Shown here in pieces: positions 23,345 to 32,100 of a stretch of DNA of 64,000 nucleotides (position 1 is its first letter; every line of letters starts with the position of its first letter). Under the pieces are notes generated by a model. The model was not told where the DNA came from and made no database searches. It saw nothing but the letters and a program-made list of their open reading frames with translations. This DNA comes from Amycolatopsis pretoriensis (GTDB lineage: Bacteria > Actinomycetota > Actinomycetes > Mycobacteriales > Pseudonocardiaceae), in assembly GCF_900107925.1 (NCBI RefSeq), contig NZ_FNUJ01000006.1, positions 248,001 through 312,000 of the forward strand. Direction: 5' to 3'. The position numbers and the translations under genes are program-made.

Positions 23345-23860
23345 ATGTTGACGATCGTGCCGTCCGCCTCCCCCGCCGTCCGCCGCGCGCGGATCGCCGA
23401 CGTCCGCAAGATCAAGGCCCTGGTCGACTCCGACGCCGGCCGTGTCCTCCTGGAGAAGGACCTGGTCACGCTGTACGAAGCGGTCCAGGAGTTCTGGGTC
23501 GCCGAGGTGGACGGCGAGGTCGCCGGCGCGGCCGCGCTGCACGTGCTCTGGGAGGACATCGCCGAGCTGCGGACCGTGGTGGTCGACAAGGCCGTGCGCG
23601 GCCAGGGCGTCGGGCGGGTGCTCGTCGCGCGGCTGGTCGAGGAGGCCCGTGAGCTGGGTCTCAAGCGGCTGTTCGTGCTGACCTTCGAGACGAGCTTCTT
23701 CCAGGGCCACGGCTTCGTGGAGATCCAGGGCACCCCGGTGTCGCACGAGGTGTACGAGGAGATGCGGCGCTCGCACGACACCGGTGTCGCGGAGTTCCTC
23801 GACCTCCCCTACGTCAAGCCGAACACCCTGGGCAACTCCCGGATGCTGCTCGAGCTCTGA
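23345..23860 (+). CDS. argA: Amino-acid N-acetyltransferase (ArgA-like GNAT)
   Basis: A 171-residue single-domain GNAT protein with VVDKAVRGQGVGRVLVARLVEEA as the acetyl-CoA region and a C-terminal FFQGHGFVEI motif. It matches the short ArgA of actinobacteria (Rv2747 type), which acetylates glutamate or glutamine at the start of arginine synthesis, and it holds the same place relative to rimO/pgsA and ftsK as in mycobacteria. ATG at 23345 is preferred; GTG at 23315 and 23357 are alternatives. A TTGACG and TAGTGT pair 14 bp apart lies just upstream, with short spacing for a promoter. Confidence 0.82.
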   Translation: MLTIVPSASPAVRRARIADVRKIKALVDSDAGRVLLEKDLVTLYEAVQEFWVAEVDGEVAGAAALHVLWEDIAELRTVVVDKAVRGQGVGRVLVARLVEEARELGLKRLFVLTFETSFFQGHGFVEIQGTPVSHEVYEEMRRSHDTGVAEFLDLPYVKPNTLGNSRMLLEL

Positions 23861-23977
23861 GTACCCCTGTTCACCGCCCGTTCCCCCTTAACCTTCTTTC
23901 GGGCGGTGACGCACGCCACCTCGGTGTCCCAGGATGATCAGGTCAATTTCCCACCTGATCAGCAAGGAACGCACAAG

Positions 23978-24412
23978 ATGCGCACGACTCTGCGGAACCT
24001 GGGGGCCACCATCGCGGTGGCCGCGACTGTCGGCGGAGGCGCCCTGCTGGGCGCCGGCACGGCGGCGGCGGTCGACATCCCGACCGTGACCGACCAGTAC
24101 CTCTTCAGCACCTCGCTCTCGAGCTTCGAGACGATCCGGGGCCAGGCACCCTACAACGGCCAGCTCGACTGGTCGTCCGACGGCTGCTCGTGGGCCCCGG
24201 ACAACCCGTTCGGCTGGAAGTTCCTCCCGGGCTGCCACCGGCACGACTTCGGGTACCGCAACTACAAGAAGCAGGGCCGCTTCACCGAGGCGAACCGGTT
24301 GAAGATCGACGACAACCTGTACTCGGACCTGAAGAGCGTGTGCGGCTCGAACGTGGCCTGCAAGGGCGCGGCGTGGACGTACTACCAGGCGGTCCGCAAG
24401 TTCGGCGGCTGA
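23978..24412 (+). CDS. Secreted bacterial phospholipase A2
   Basis: A 144-residue protein with a signal peptide (MRTTLRNLGATIAVAAT..., cleavage after about AAA at residue 30). The mature domain has the Streptomyces-type PLA2 signature GCSWAPDN followed by CHRHDFGY, placing the catalytic His89-Asp90 dyad, plus four Cys for two disulfides. It hydrolyses the sn-2 ester of phospholipids outside the cell. ATG at 23978 follows AAGGA; the longer frame from 23906 would bury the signal peptide. Confidence 0.9.
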   Translation: MRTTLRNLGATIAVAATVGGGALLGAGTAAAVDIPTVTDQYLFSTSLSSFETIRGQAPYNGQLDWSSDGCSWAPDNPFGWKFLPGCHRHDFGYRNYKKQGRFTEANRLKIDDNLYSDLKSVCGSNVACKGAAWTYYQAVRKFGG

Positions 24413-24415
24413 GCC

Positions 24416-24844
24416 TCAGCTGACCCGGATCGTGGCCTCCTGGCCGTCTTCGCTCACCGACACCAGCTCGACCCGGCTGGCGGCGAACGAGGTCGCCTGG
24501 GGGCCGGTCCGGGGTCCGCTGTGCAGCTCGGCCGTGGTGCTTTCCCCGCGGCCGGGCTCGCTCAGCAGGAACGCGAGCGTCGCCTCGCCCTGCCAGATGC
24601 ACGTCATGTTCGGCCGGCACCGCGAGTCGGAGACCACGCGCAGGTAGCGGACCGCCAGGTCCTTCCCCTGGATCGCGGCCTCCTGCCCGACGTGCAGGGT
24701 GACGTCGCCCCGCGGGGCGGTGCTGACGGTCGAGGGCGACGACGGCCGCGCCGGGGCGGCCTGCTGGGCGGCCGCCGTGCTCCCGGCGCCCACCGCGACG
24801 ACGGCGATGGCGAACAGTCCGGCTGCGAAGCGCTGTAGGTCCAC
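24416..24844 (-). CDS. Secreted hypothetical protein
   Basis: A 142-residue protein with a signal peptide (hydrophobic residues 5-22, TAAA cleavage region) and a Ser/Pro linker, then a beta-rich domain with SRCRPNMTCIWQGEA, in which two Cys are spaced to form a disulfide. I have seen the C-P-x-x-x-T-C-x-W-x-G-E-A pattern in many secreted bacterial hypothetical proteins of unknown function. It is convergent with the phospholipase gene, with 3 bp between the stops. Confidence 0.75.
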   Translation of the reverse strand: MDLQRFAAGLFAIAVVAVGAGSTAAAQQAAPARPSSPSTVSTAPRGDVTLHVGQEAAIQGKDLAVRYLRVVSDSRCRPNMTCIWQGEATLAFLLSEPGRGESTTAELHSGPRTGPQATSFAASRVELVSVSEDGQEATIRVS

Positions 24845-24880
24845 GTGCTCAGGACGGAACGGGGGCGGCGGCGGGTTGCA

Positions 24881-27361
24881 CTATTCGTCGTCCGAGTCCG
24901 CCGGCGACGGGTCGCCGCCGCGGATCAGGTACAGGACCGAGTCCAGCTCCTCGGGCTTGATCAGCACGTCACGGGCCTTCGAGCCCTCCGACGGGCCGAC
25001 GATCCCCCGGCTCTCCAGCAGGTCCATCAGGCGCCCCGCCTTGGCGAACCCGACCCGCAGCTTGCGCTGCAGCATCGACGTCGAGCCGAACTGGGACGTC
25101 ACGATCAGCTCGGCCGCCTGCAGCAGGACGTCCAGGTCGTCCCCGATGTCCGGGTCGATCTCCTTCTTCTCGCCGGCCTTCTGCGCGGTGACGCCGTCCT
25201 GGTAGTCCGGTTGCGCCTGCTCCTTGGCGTAGTTGACGACGGCGGAGATCTCCTCGTCGCCGACGAACGCGCCCTGGATTCGGACCGGCTTGCCGGCACC
25301 CATCGGCAGGTAGAGCGCGTCGCCCATGCCGATGAGCTTCTCCGCGCCCGGCTGGTCGAGGATGACCCGCGAGTCCGTCAGCGACGACGTCGCGAAGGCC
25401 AGCCGCGAGGGCACGTTGGTCTTGATCAGGCCGGTGACGACGTCGACCGACGGCCGCTGCGTCGCCAGGACCAGGTGGATGCCCGCCGCGCGCGCCTTCT
25501 GGGTGATCCGGACGATCGCGTCCTCGACGTCGCGCGGGGCGGTCATCATCAGGTCGGCGAGCTCGTCGACGATCGCCATGATGTACGGGTACGGCCGGTA
25601 CTCGCGCTCCGAGCCCGGCGGCGCGGTGATCTCGCCGGACTTCACCTTCTTGTTGTAGTCGTCGATGTGCCGGACCTTGTTGACCTGCATGTCCTGGTAG
25701 CGCTGCTCCATCTCCTCCACCAGCCAGGCCAGCGCGGCGGCGGCCTTCTTCGGCTGGGTGATGATGGGCGTGATCAGGTGCGGGATGCCCTCGTAGGGCG
25801 TCAGCTCGACCATCTTCGGGTCGATCAGGATCATCCGGCACTCGTCCGGCGTCGAGCGCGCGAGCAGCGACACCAGCATCGAGTTGACGAAGCTGGACTT
25901 ACCGGAACCGGTGGAGCCCGCGACCAGCAGGTGCGGCATCTTCGTCAGGTTCGCGGTGACGAAGTGGCCCTCGATGTCCTTGCCGAGGCCGATCACCATC
26001 GGGTGGTTGTCCTTGACCGTGGACGGCGCCCGCAGGACGTCACCCAGGCGGACCATCTCGCGGTCGGAGTTCGGCACCTCGATGCCCACCGCGGACTTGC
26101 CCGGGATCGGCGCCAGCAGCCGGACGTTGTCGGTCGCGACGGCGTACGCGATGTTCTTGGTCAGCGCGGTGATCTTCTCGACCTTCACGCCCGGGCCGAG
26201 CTCGACCTCGTAGCGCGTGACCGTGGGGCCGCGGGTGAAGCCGGTGACCTGCGCGTCGATGCTGAACTGCTCCAGCACGCCGGTGATCGCCTCGATCATG
26301 GCGTCGTTGGCCTTGCTGCGGGACTTCGGCGCGTCGCCGAGCTTCAGCAGGTCGGGCGGCGGGAGCTGGTAGTCGCCCTCGACGGTCCGGGTGACCGCCA
26401 GCGGCGGCTCGGGGGCCTTCTTCGGCTTCTTTTCGACGACCTCCGGCGCGGGCTTGGCCTTGGGCGGCTTGATCGGGGTCGGCACCTCGGCCAGGGCGGC
26501 GTCGATGTCGAGCTGCTCGGGGTTGGCGTCGCTGGCCTGACGGCGGCGCGACGGCTTGCGCAGGCGGGCGGCCTTCGGGTCGGCGTCGGTGACGGCGTCT
26601 TCGTCGGTGGCGAAGCCGGACTTCTGCTGCTCGGCCTCGGCGAGTTCTTCTTCGTCGAGGCCCCAGTTGCGCAGTCGCGTCGGGATCTCGCGGACGGGGG
26701 TGCCGGTGAAGACGAGCACGCCGAAGACGAGCGCGAGGATCAGGAGCGGGACGGCGACCCAGGTCGTGACGCCCATGGTGAGCAGGCCGCCGGAGAAGGC
26801 GCCGATGATGCCGCCGGCGTACATGCGGCCGTCGTTGGTGGCCGGGAGCGCGGTGAAGATGTGCAGCATCCCGAGCACCGACAGGACGACCATGATCGTC
26901 CCGATGACCATCCGCGGCCGGGTTTCCGGGTGCGGCTCGGACCGCATGAGCGCGACGGCGACGACCACGAGGACCAGGGGCAGCGTGACGGCTCCGGCGC
27001 CGAGGACGCTCCGGGTGGCGATCTCGACCCCGGCCCCGATCGGGCCGGCGGCCCGCCACCAGACCCCGACGGCCGCGATGATGGCCAGGGCGATCAGGCC
27101 CAGGGCCACGCCGTCGCGGCGGTGTTCGGGTTCGAGTTCGCGGGTGCGGCCGACCGTGCGGGCCAGGGTGCCGATGCCCTTGGCCAGGAGGTTCCAGGTG
27201 CCGCGGACGCCTTTGCCGAAGATCCCGGGCGTTTTGCGGCGGGCTCGGGGGGCTGGTTTGCGGGCGGCTGGACGGGACTTCGCGGGTGTGCGCGGCTTAC
27301 GCGCCGCTGCTCCCTTCGCGCCGCTACTCGTGCTTCGCTTCCTCGTCGCCGACCCAGCCAT
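24881..27361 (-). CDS. ftsK: FtsK/SpoIIIE DNA translocase
   Basis: An 826-residue protein. A basic, Ala/Lys/Arg-rich N-terminus precedes four or five membrane helices at about residues 70-220, a Pro-rich linker, and the motor domain with Walker A GSTGSGKSS near residue 485 and RMILIDPKMVEL. The C-terminal gamma winged helix (TSQFGSTSMLQRKLRVG) reads the chromosome-orienting KOPS sequences. It pumps DNA through the closing septum and activates dimer resolution. ATG at 27361. It is smaller than E. coli FtsK because the linker is short. Confidence 0.96.
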   Translation of the reverse strand: MAGSATRKRSTSSGAKGAAARKPRTPAKSRPAARKPAPRARRKTPGIFGKGVRGTWNLLAKGIGTLARTVGRTRELEPEHRRDGVALGLIALAIIAAVGVWWRAAGPIGAGVEIATRSVLGAGAVTLPLVLVVVAVALMRSEPHPETRPRMVIGTIMVVLSVLGMLHIFTALPATNDGRMYAGGIIGAFSGGLLTMGVTTWVAVPLLILALVFGVLVFTGTPVREIPTRLRNWGLDEEELAEAEQQKSGFATDEDAVTDADPKAARLRKPSRRRQASDANPEQLDIDAALAEVPTPIKPPKAKPAPEVVEKKPKKAPEPPLAVTRTVEGDYQLPPPDLLKLGDAPKSRSKANDAMIEAITGVLEQFSIDAQVTGFTRGPTVTRYEVELGPGVKVEKITALTKNIAYAVATDNVRLLAPIPGKSAVGIEVPNSDREMVRLGDVLRAPSTVKDNHPMVIGLGKDIEGHFVTANLTKMPHLLVAGSTGSGKSSFVNSMLVSLLARSTPDECRMILIDPKMVELTPYEGIPHLITPIITQPKKAAAALAWLVEEMEQRYQDMQVNKVRHIDDYNKKVKSGEITAPPGSEREYRPYPYIMAIVDELADLMMTAPRDVEDAIVRITQKARAAGIHLVLATQRPSVDVVTGLIKTNVPSRLAFATSSLTDSRVILDQPGAEKLIGMGDALYLPMGAGKPVRIQGAFVGDEEISAVVNYAKEQAQPDYQDGVTAQKAGEKKEIDPDIGDDLDVLLQAAELIVTSQFGSTSMLQRKLRVGFAKAGRLMDLLESRGIVGPSEGSKARDVLIKPEELDSVLYLIRGGDPSPADSDDE

Positions 27362-27476
27362 GCCTTTTACGGTAACCGGCCGTCGGCGTTCGTCCCATGC
27401 GCCACTCTCGGCTCAGGGTGAACTTCTGCCTCACAGTGGGCTTAAGCGGCCATCCGGGTGAGCCGGGCGGCGGAGT

Positions 27477-27584
27477 GACCGGTCGTTCCGGCTTTGGAAA
27501 GACCGGTCGTTCTCCCGCCGGAACGACTGGTCGTTCCGGAACCGGAAAGATCGATCGTTCTAACGGCGGAAAGATCGATCGTTC
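27477..27584. repeat. Five direct repeats of a 12-bp operator-like core at 24-bp spacing
   Basis: The core GA-Y-CG-R-TCGTTC occurs at 27477, 27501, 27525, 27549 and 27573, exactly 24 bp apart, as GACCGGTCGTTC (twice), GACTGGTCGTTC and GATCGATCGTTC (twice). Each core contains a palindrome (GACCGGTC or GATCGATC). The array lies 80 bp upstream of the acyltransferase start and 115 bp upstream of ftsK. The frame is open through it, but no ribosome site supports translation. Confidence 0.85.
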
Positions 27585-27663
27585 TCTACCGCTCGACGGG
27601 ACGCCTCAACCGATTCGGCGAGTGCGCATTCGGGTGAAATCGGCGTCTGCCATGCTCTGCCCC

Positions 27664-28479
27664 ATGGTCGCGCTGCACTCCGACAACACCTCCCGCCGGG
27701 CCCCCGCCATCTGGCGGACCATGCTGAACATCGACCGCGGGCTGGTGAACCTGGTCGGCCGGCTGACCATCACCGGGCGCATCCCCGCCCAGCTGCGCGG
27801 CAAGCCCCTGCTGATGACGGCCAACCACATCGGCGTCTTCGACGCGTTCGTGCTGATGGCGGCGTGCAAGCGGATCGGCATCAACCCGCGGTTCATGCTG
27901 GCCGGCGGCATCCTGGACGCCCCGGTCATCGGCCCCGCGCTGCGGGTCAGCGGCCACCTGCGCGTCGACCGCAAGCACGCCGGGACCGCCGTCGGGCAGT
28001 TCGCCGAGGCCGTCGAGGCGCTCAAGACCACCCGTGAGCCGATCATCGTCTACCCCGAGGGCCGGATCAGCCACGATCCCGGCCTCTGGCCCGAACGCGG
28101 CAAGACCGGCGCGGCCCGGCTGGCGCTCGCGTCCGGCGTGCCCGTGATCCCGATCAGCCAGTGGGGCGCGCACGAGGCCGTCTACTGGGGCACCGAGACC
28201 GTCAACGGCCCCGCCGACCTCGTTCCGCTCGCCCGCTCCGGGCTCAGCGCTCCCCTGCGCCGGCCGAAGTTCCGGGTGCACTTCGGCGATCCCGTCGACC
28301 TGTCGGACGTCGAGCCGGAGCGCCCCGGCGCCGGCGTGCGCGCGCACGCGAAGATCATGCAGGCGATCGCGGACGGTCTCGTCCCGCTGCGCGCGGGCGA
28401 GCTGGACCGCCCCCGGTTCCACGACCCGACGCGCCCGACGGACACGGTCAGCCCGTGGAAGCCGAAGCCCGGATCCTGA
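27664..28479 (+). CDS. 1-acyl-sn-glycerol-3-phosphate acyltransferase family protein
   Basis: A 271-residue PlsC-type acyltransferase. The catalytic H-x4-D is NHIGVFD (about residue 55) and the glycerol-phosphate-binding motif is YPEGRIS (about 130). Such enzymes acylate lysophosphatidic acid to phosphatidic acid or modify related lipids at the membrane. I use ATG at 27664; ATG at 27652 is possible. The five-copy repeat array just upstream may control it. Confidence 0.88.
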   Translation: MVALHSDNTSRRAPAIWRTMLNIDRGLVNLVGRLTITGRIPAQLRGKPLLMTANHIGVFDAFVLMAACKRIGINPRFMLAGGILDAPVIGPALRVSGHLRVDRKHAGTAVGQFAEAVEALKTTREPIIVYPEGRISHDPGLWPERGKTGAARLALASGVPVIPISQWGAHEAVYWGTETVNGPADLVPLARSGLSAPLRRPKFRVHFGDPVDLSDVEPERPGAGVRAHAKIMQAIADGLVPLRAGELDRPRFHDPTRPTDTVSPWKPKPGS

Positions 28480-28566
28480 CCCTGGTTCCGCGCGTCGGCT
28501 AAACCCTTCTCCCACGGCGGGCGTGAGTGCTGCGTTCTCGTCGGTGACGCAGAGGGGCAGGGTTCC

Positions 28567-29022
28567 ATGCGAAGGATCGCGAAGGCCACGGGTTCGGTTC
28601 TGGCCGTGCTCGGCATCGTGCTGACCACCGGGGCCGTCACGGCGGTACCGGCGAGCGCCGCGGTGTCGTGCTCGGGGACGAAGACCTACGACAGCAGCAG
28701 TGGCACCCTCGGCTTGGGCGAGCTGACGATCTACTACAACAGCTCCGACGGCGGGACCAACAGCGCCTGCTTCTACCACCGCGGCGCCAGTTACGGCGTG
28801 GCCGCGGAGACCTACGTGAAGATCCAGCGCTGCGTGGAAACCAGTGGCGAAGGCCAGCCGTGCACTCCGGACCGCTCGTCGACCCCGGACACCGGCATCT
28901 ACAAGTACTACGCGGGCCCGAAGGGAGTCACGGGCACGGCGAACCGCTGCGTGGCCGCCATCGGCTGGGTCTTCTGGCACGAGGAGTACGCCGTGATCGA
29001 CAGCGGCCGGCAGGGCTGCTGA
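28567..29022 (+). CDS. Secreted six-cysteine hypothetical protein
   Basis: A 151-residue protein with a clear signal peptide (MRRIAKATGSVLAVLG..., cleavage after PASA near residue 32). The mature chain of about 118 residues has six Cys, enough for three disulfides, and is rich in Tyr, Gly and Ser. I do not recognise a family. Its strong signal peptide and small size suggest an exported protein with a stable fold, for example an inhibitor or structural protein, but nothing specific shows this. Confidence 0.75.
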   Translation: MRRIAKATGSVLAVLGIVLTTGAVTAVPASAAVSCSGTKTYDSSSGTLGLGELTIYYNSSDGGTNSACFYHRGASYGVAAETYVKIQRCVETSGEGQPCTPDRSSTPDTGIYKYYAGPKGVTGTANRCVAAIGWVFWHEEYAVIDSGRQGC

Positions 29023-29076
29023 AAACCCCCGTCCGGATCCTGAGACCCGCGCGCGGCTCCCCTAGAGTCGGTGGGC

Positions 29077-29691
29077 GTGAGCACACGGATACTCGTCGTC
29101 TACTACAGCTCGACCGGGAACACCGCCGCCCTCGCCGAGTCGCTCGCCGCGGGTGCGCGCGAGACCGGGGCCGAGGTGCGGGTGCGGACCGTGCCGGAGA
29201 CCGTCCCCGCCGACGCCATCGCGAAGAACCCGCGCTGGCAGGCGTGGATCGATTCGGGGCCGCACCACGAGCTCGCCACCCTCGACGACCTCCAGTGGGC
29301 GGACGGGCTCGCCGTCGGCAGCCCGACCCGCTTCGGCGGCCCGGCGGCGCAACTCAAGTCCTATTTGGACAGCACGGGTGGCTTGTGGGCCCAGGGAAAG
29401 CTCGCCGACAAGGTCGCGACGTCGTTCACGACGGCGTCCACCCGGCACGGCGGTCTCGAGTCGACGCTGCTGGCGATCAACAACGTCTTCTACCACTGGG
29501 GAGCGATCGTCGTCCCGCTCGGCTACACCGATCCGCACCTGATGGAGTCCGGCAACCCGTACGGCGGCTCGTTCGTCTCCCGCAAGTCCGCGGCGCCGGA
29601 CGACCTCGCGCTCGGCGCGCTGCGCGTCCAGGGGCGCCGGCTCGCGACGATCACCACGCACGTCGCGACCGGGCTCAAGCAGTCCGAATAA
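29077..29691 (+). CDS. Flavodoxin-family NAD(P)H:quinone oxidoreductase, WrbA-like
   Basis: A 204-residue flavodoxin-fold protein. YYSSTGNTAALAE is the FMN phosphate loop and GSPTRFGG is the second FMN loop of WrbA-type quinone reductases. It reduces quinones by two electrons, avoiding semiquinone radicals. GTG at 29077 is preceded by TAGAGT at 29063-29068, so the transcript may start at the GTG itself (leaderless). Confidence 0.9.
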   Translation: MSTRILVVYYSSTGNTAALAESLAAGARETGAEVRVRTVPETVPADAIAKNPRWQAWIDSGPHHELATLDDLQWADGLAVGSPTRFGGPAAQLKSYLDSTGGLWAQGKLADKVATSFTTASTRHGGLESTLLAINNVFYHWGAIVVPLGYTDPHLMESGNPYGGSFVSRKSAAPDDLALGALRVQGRRLATITTHVATGLKQSE

Positions 29692-29705
29692 CCGGAAAAA
29701 GGGCT

Positions 29706-29733
29706 TTGGCAGTGACGCGGTGGGCCCTACAGT
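29706..29733 (+). promoter_or_regulatory. Promoter of the EamA transporter gene
   Basis: TTGGCA at 29706-29711 and TACAGT at 29728-29733 are 16 bp apart. The predicted start falls on the GTG at 29741, giving a leaderless mRNA. Confidence 0.55.
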
Positions 29734-29740
29734 CGCGGTG

Positions 29741-30688
29741 GTGACCACCGAGCTGCCCGTCCTCGCGCCACCCCGGGTGGCCCACCGCGGCCGCGGGACG
29801 ACCCTCGTCCTGCTCGCCGCGCTGTTCTTCAGCACGTCGGGCACGCTGGGCAAGTCCGCGATGTCCGCCGGGTTCAGCCCGGAGCAGGTGGCCTCGATGC
29901 GGATCGGCGTCGCCGGGCTCGTGCTGCTCGCCGGGGTGGCGCTGATCGCGCCGCGCAAGCTGCGGGTGCGCCGGGCCGAGCTGCCGGTGCTGGGCGGCTA
30001 CGGCCTGCTCGGCGTCGCCGGGGTGCAGCTGCTCTACTTCGTCGCCGCGGGCCGGATCCCGGTCGGCATCGCGATCCTGCTGGAGTTCGTCTCGCCGGTG
30101 CTCATCGCGCTGTGGGTGCGGTTCGTGCGGCGGCACCGGCTGCCGCGGTCGGTGTGGGGCGGCATCGCGCTGGCCATGCTCGGGCTGTCGCTGGTCGCGC
30201 AGGTCTGGCAGGGCGTCACGCTGAACGGCCTCGGGCTGCTCGCCGGTTTCGGCGCGGCCCTGTGTTCGGCCGGGTACTTCCTGCTCGGCGAGCGCGCGGT
30301 GGCCGACATCGACCCGTTGGGCCTGGTCACGTGGGGCATGGTGATCGGCGCGGTGCTGGTCGGCGTCGTCGCGCCGCCGTGGACGTGGCCGCTGGAGCTG
30401 CTGGGCACGGACGTCGCGTTCGGCCCGTGGCAGCCGCCGGTGTGGCTGCTGCTGGTTCTGCTGGTGTTGGTGGCGACGGTGTTCGCCTACGTCTTCGGGA
30501 TCTCGTCGCTGCGGCACCTGCCGGCGTCGGTCGCGAGCGTGATCGGCCTGGTCGAGCCGGTGATCGTCACCGTGACGGCGTGGGCGCTGCTCGGCGAGGA
30601 GCTCACGTGGCTGCAGCTGCTCGGCTCGGCGATCCTGCTGGGCGGGGCGTACCTGGTGCAGCGGAAGTCGGAAATCCTGACGAGCTGA
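29741..30688 (+). CDS. EamA-family (DMT superfamily) transporter
   Basis: A 315-residue protein with ten predicted membrane helices arranged as two EamA repeats; each repeat has the usual Pro-containing helix (EFVSPVLIALW and GLVEPVIVTV). Members export amino acids or other metabolites. The start is either GTG at 29738 or 29741; I chose 29741 from the promoter spacing. It lies between a quinone reductase and an amino-acid permease, with each gene having its own promoter-like sequence. Confidence 0.88.
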   Translation: MTTELPVLAPPRVAHRGRGTTLVLLAALFFSTSGTLGKSAMSAGFSPEQVASMRIGVAGLVLLAGVALIAPRKLRVRRAELPVLGGYGLLGVAGVQLLYFVAAGRIPVGIAILLEFVSPVLIALWVRFVRRHRLPRSVWGGIALAMLGLSLVAQVWQGVTLNGLGLLAGFGAALCSAGYFLLGERAVADIDPLGLVTWGMVIGAVLVGVVAPPWTWPLELLGTDVAFGPWQPPVWLLLVLLVLVATVFAYVFGISSLRHLPASVASVIGLVEPVIVTVTAWALLGEELTWLQLLGSAILLGGAYLVQRKSEILTS

Positions 30689-30692
30689 GTTC

Positions 30693-30721
30693 TTCACGGG
30701 ATGGCGCCGGAATGCGACAAT
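30693..30721 (+). promoter_or_regulatory. Promoter of the amino-acid permease gene
   Basis: TTCACG at 30693-30698 and GACAAT at 30716-30721 are 17 bp apart. The start would be near the ATG at 30730, so this mRNA is also likely leaderless, and the ATG at 30712 would then be upstream of the transcript. Confidence 0.5.
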
Positions 30722-30729
30722 CCCCCACC

Positions 30730-32100
30730 ATGACGACGTCGGGGCTGCGGCCCGAACTCCGGCAGCGGCACGTCCGGATGATCGCCCTCGGCGGCATCAT
30801 CGGCGCGAGCCTGTTCATCGGCAGCGGCGCGGTGATCCACACGGTGGGCCCGGCGGCGGTGCTGTCCTACGCGCTGGGCGGGCTGCTGGTCGTGCTCGTG
30901 ATGCGCATGCTCGGCGAGATGGCGACGGCCGCGCCGGCGCTCGGCTCGTTCATGGAGTACGCGCGGGAGTCGCTCGGCGGCTGGGCGGGCTTCACGATCG
31001 GCTGGCTGTACTGGTACTTCTGGGTCGGCGTGGTCGCGTTCGAGGCGGTGGCCGGCGCGAAGATCCTGCAGGGCTGGATTCCCGGTGTGCCGCAATGGGT
31101 GTTCTCGCTGGCGCTGATGCTGCTGCTGACGGCGACGAACCTGGCGTCGGCGCGGTCGTTCGGCGAGACGGAGTTCTGGCTGGCGTCCATCAAGGTCGCG
31201 ACGATCGTGGTGTTCTTGGTGCTGGGCCTGCTGTTTGTGCTCGGGCTCTGGCCGGACGCGCACTTTTCGGTGGGCAACATCAGCCTCGACGGCTTCGTGC
31301 CGAACGGCGGTTTTTCGGTCGTCCACGGCGTGGTGATCGTGATTTTCTCCTATTTCGGCGCGGAGATCGTGACGATCGCGGCGGCGGAGTCCGACCAGCC
31401 GGAGACGGCGGTCCGCAAGGCGACGTCGACGATCGTGTGGCGCGTGATCGTGTTCTACGTGGGTTCGGTGGCCTTGCTGGTGATGATCACGCCGTGGCGC
31501 GAGATCCCGACGGAGACCAGCCCGTTCGCGGCGGCGTTCGGCCGCTTCGGCGTCCCGGCGGCGTCCACAGTGGTCAGCGCGGTCGTCCTGACGGCGGCGC
31601 TGTCGGTGCTGAATTCGGGACTGTACACGGCATCCCGCATGTTGTTCGCCCTGCGCCGCCACGGCTGGGCGCCGGCGTGGATCGCGGACACGAACAAGCG
31701 CGGGGTGCCGTGGAAGGCGATCCTGGTGTCCACTTCGGTCGGTTACGTGGCAGTGGTGATGAGCTACGTGTCCCCGGACAAGATCTTCTACTTCATCATC
31801 AATTCGGCGGGCGCGGTGGCGCTGTTCGTGTACGCGATCATTTGCGGATCACAACTGCGAATGCGGCGGCGGCTGGAGTCGGAAGCGCCGGAGAAGTTGA
31901 AGCTGCGGATGTGGGGGTATCCGTGGTTGAGCTGGTTGACCTTGGTTTTGACCTTGGTGGTCGTGGCTTCGATGTTGTTCGTGGACGAGGACGCGCGTTC
32001 CCAGTTGTACTTGAGCTTGATCAGCTTGGCGGTAATCCTCGGGGTGTACGCCCTCATCCGCCGGCGATCCGGGACAGAGCACCGAAGAACACGTCCGTGA
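30730..32100 (+). CDS. Amino-acid permease (APC superfamily, AAT type)
   Basis: A 456-residue protein with twelve predicted membrane helices. The N-terminal LRQRHVRMIALGGIIGASLF is the amino-acid/auxin permease signature, with the unwound G-x-I-G-A-x-LF substrate site in helix 1. It imports amino acids, in the GabP/AnsP/ProY range; the specific substrate is not readable. ATG at 30730 is chosen from the promoter position. Its last 47 bp overlap the convergent VWA gene. Confidence 0.9.
   Translation: MTTSGLRPELRQRHVRMIALGGIIGASLFIGSGAVIHTVGPAAVLSYALGGLLVVLVMRMLGEMATAAPALGSFMEYARESLGGWAGFTIGWLYWYFWVGVVAFEAVAGAKILQGWIPGVPQWVFSLALMLLLTATNLASARSFGETEFWLASIKVATIVVFLVLGLLFVLGLWPDAHFSVGNISLDGFVPNGGFSVVHGVVIVIFSYFGAEIVTIAAAESDQPETAVRKATSTIVWRVIVFYVGSVALLVMITPWREIPTETSPFAAAFGRFGVPAASTVVSAVVLTAALSVLNSGLYTASRMLFALRRHGWAPAWIADTNKRGVPWKAILVSTSVGYVAVVMSYVSPDKIFYFIINSAGAVALFVYAIICGSQLRMRRRLESEAPEKLKLRMWGYPWLSWLTLVLTLVVVASMLFVDEDARSQLYLSLISLAVILGVYALIRRRSGTEHRRTRP

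Noticed and set aside
24845..27421. 858-residue open frame antisense to ftsK
   Set aside because: No motif support; ftsK on the other strand is complete with motor and gamma domains.
27477..27584. CRISPR array
   Set aside because: The five units are direct 24-bp repeats with no unique spacers of constant length, and there are no cas genes.
27397..27663. N-terminal extension of the acyltransferase through the 24-bp repeats
   Set aside because: The frame is open, but there is no ribosome site, the sequence is repeat-derived, and the PlsC domain begins normally after the ATG at 27664.
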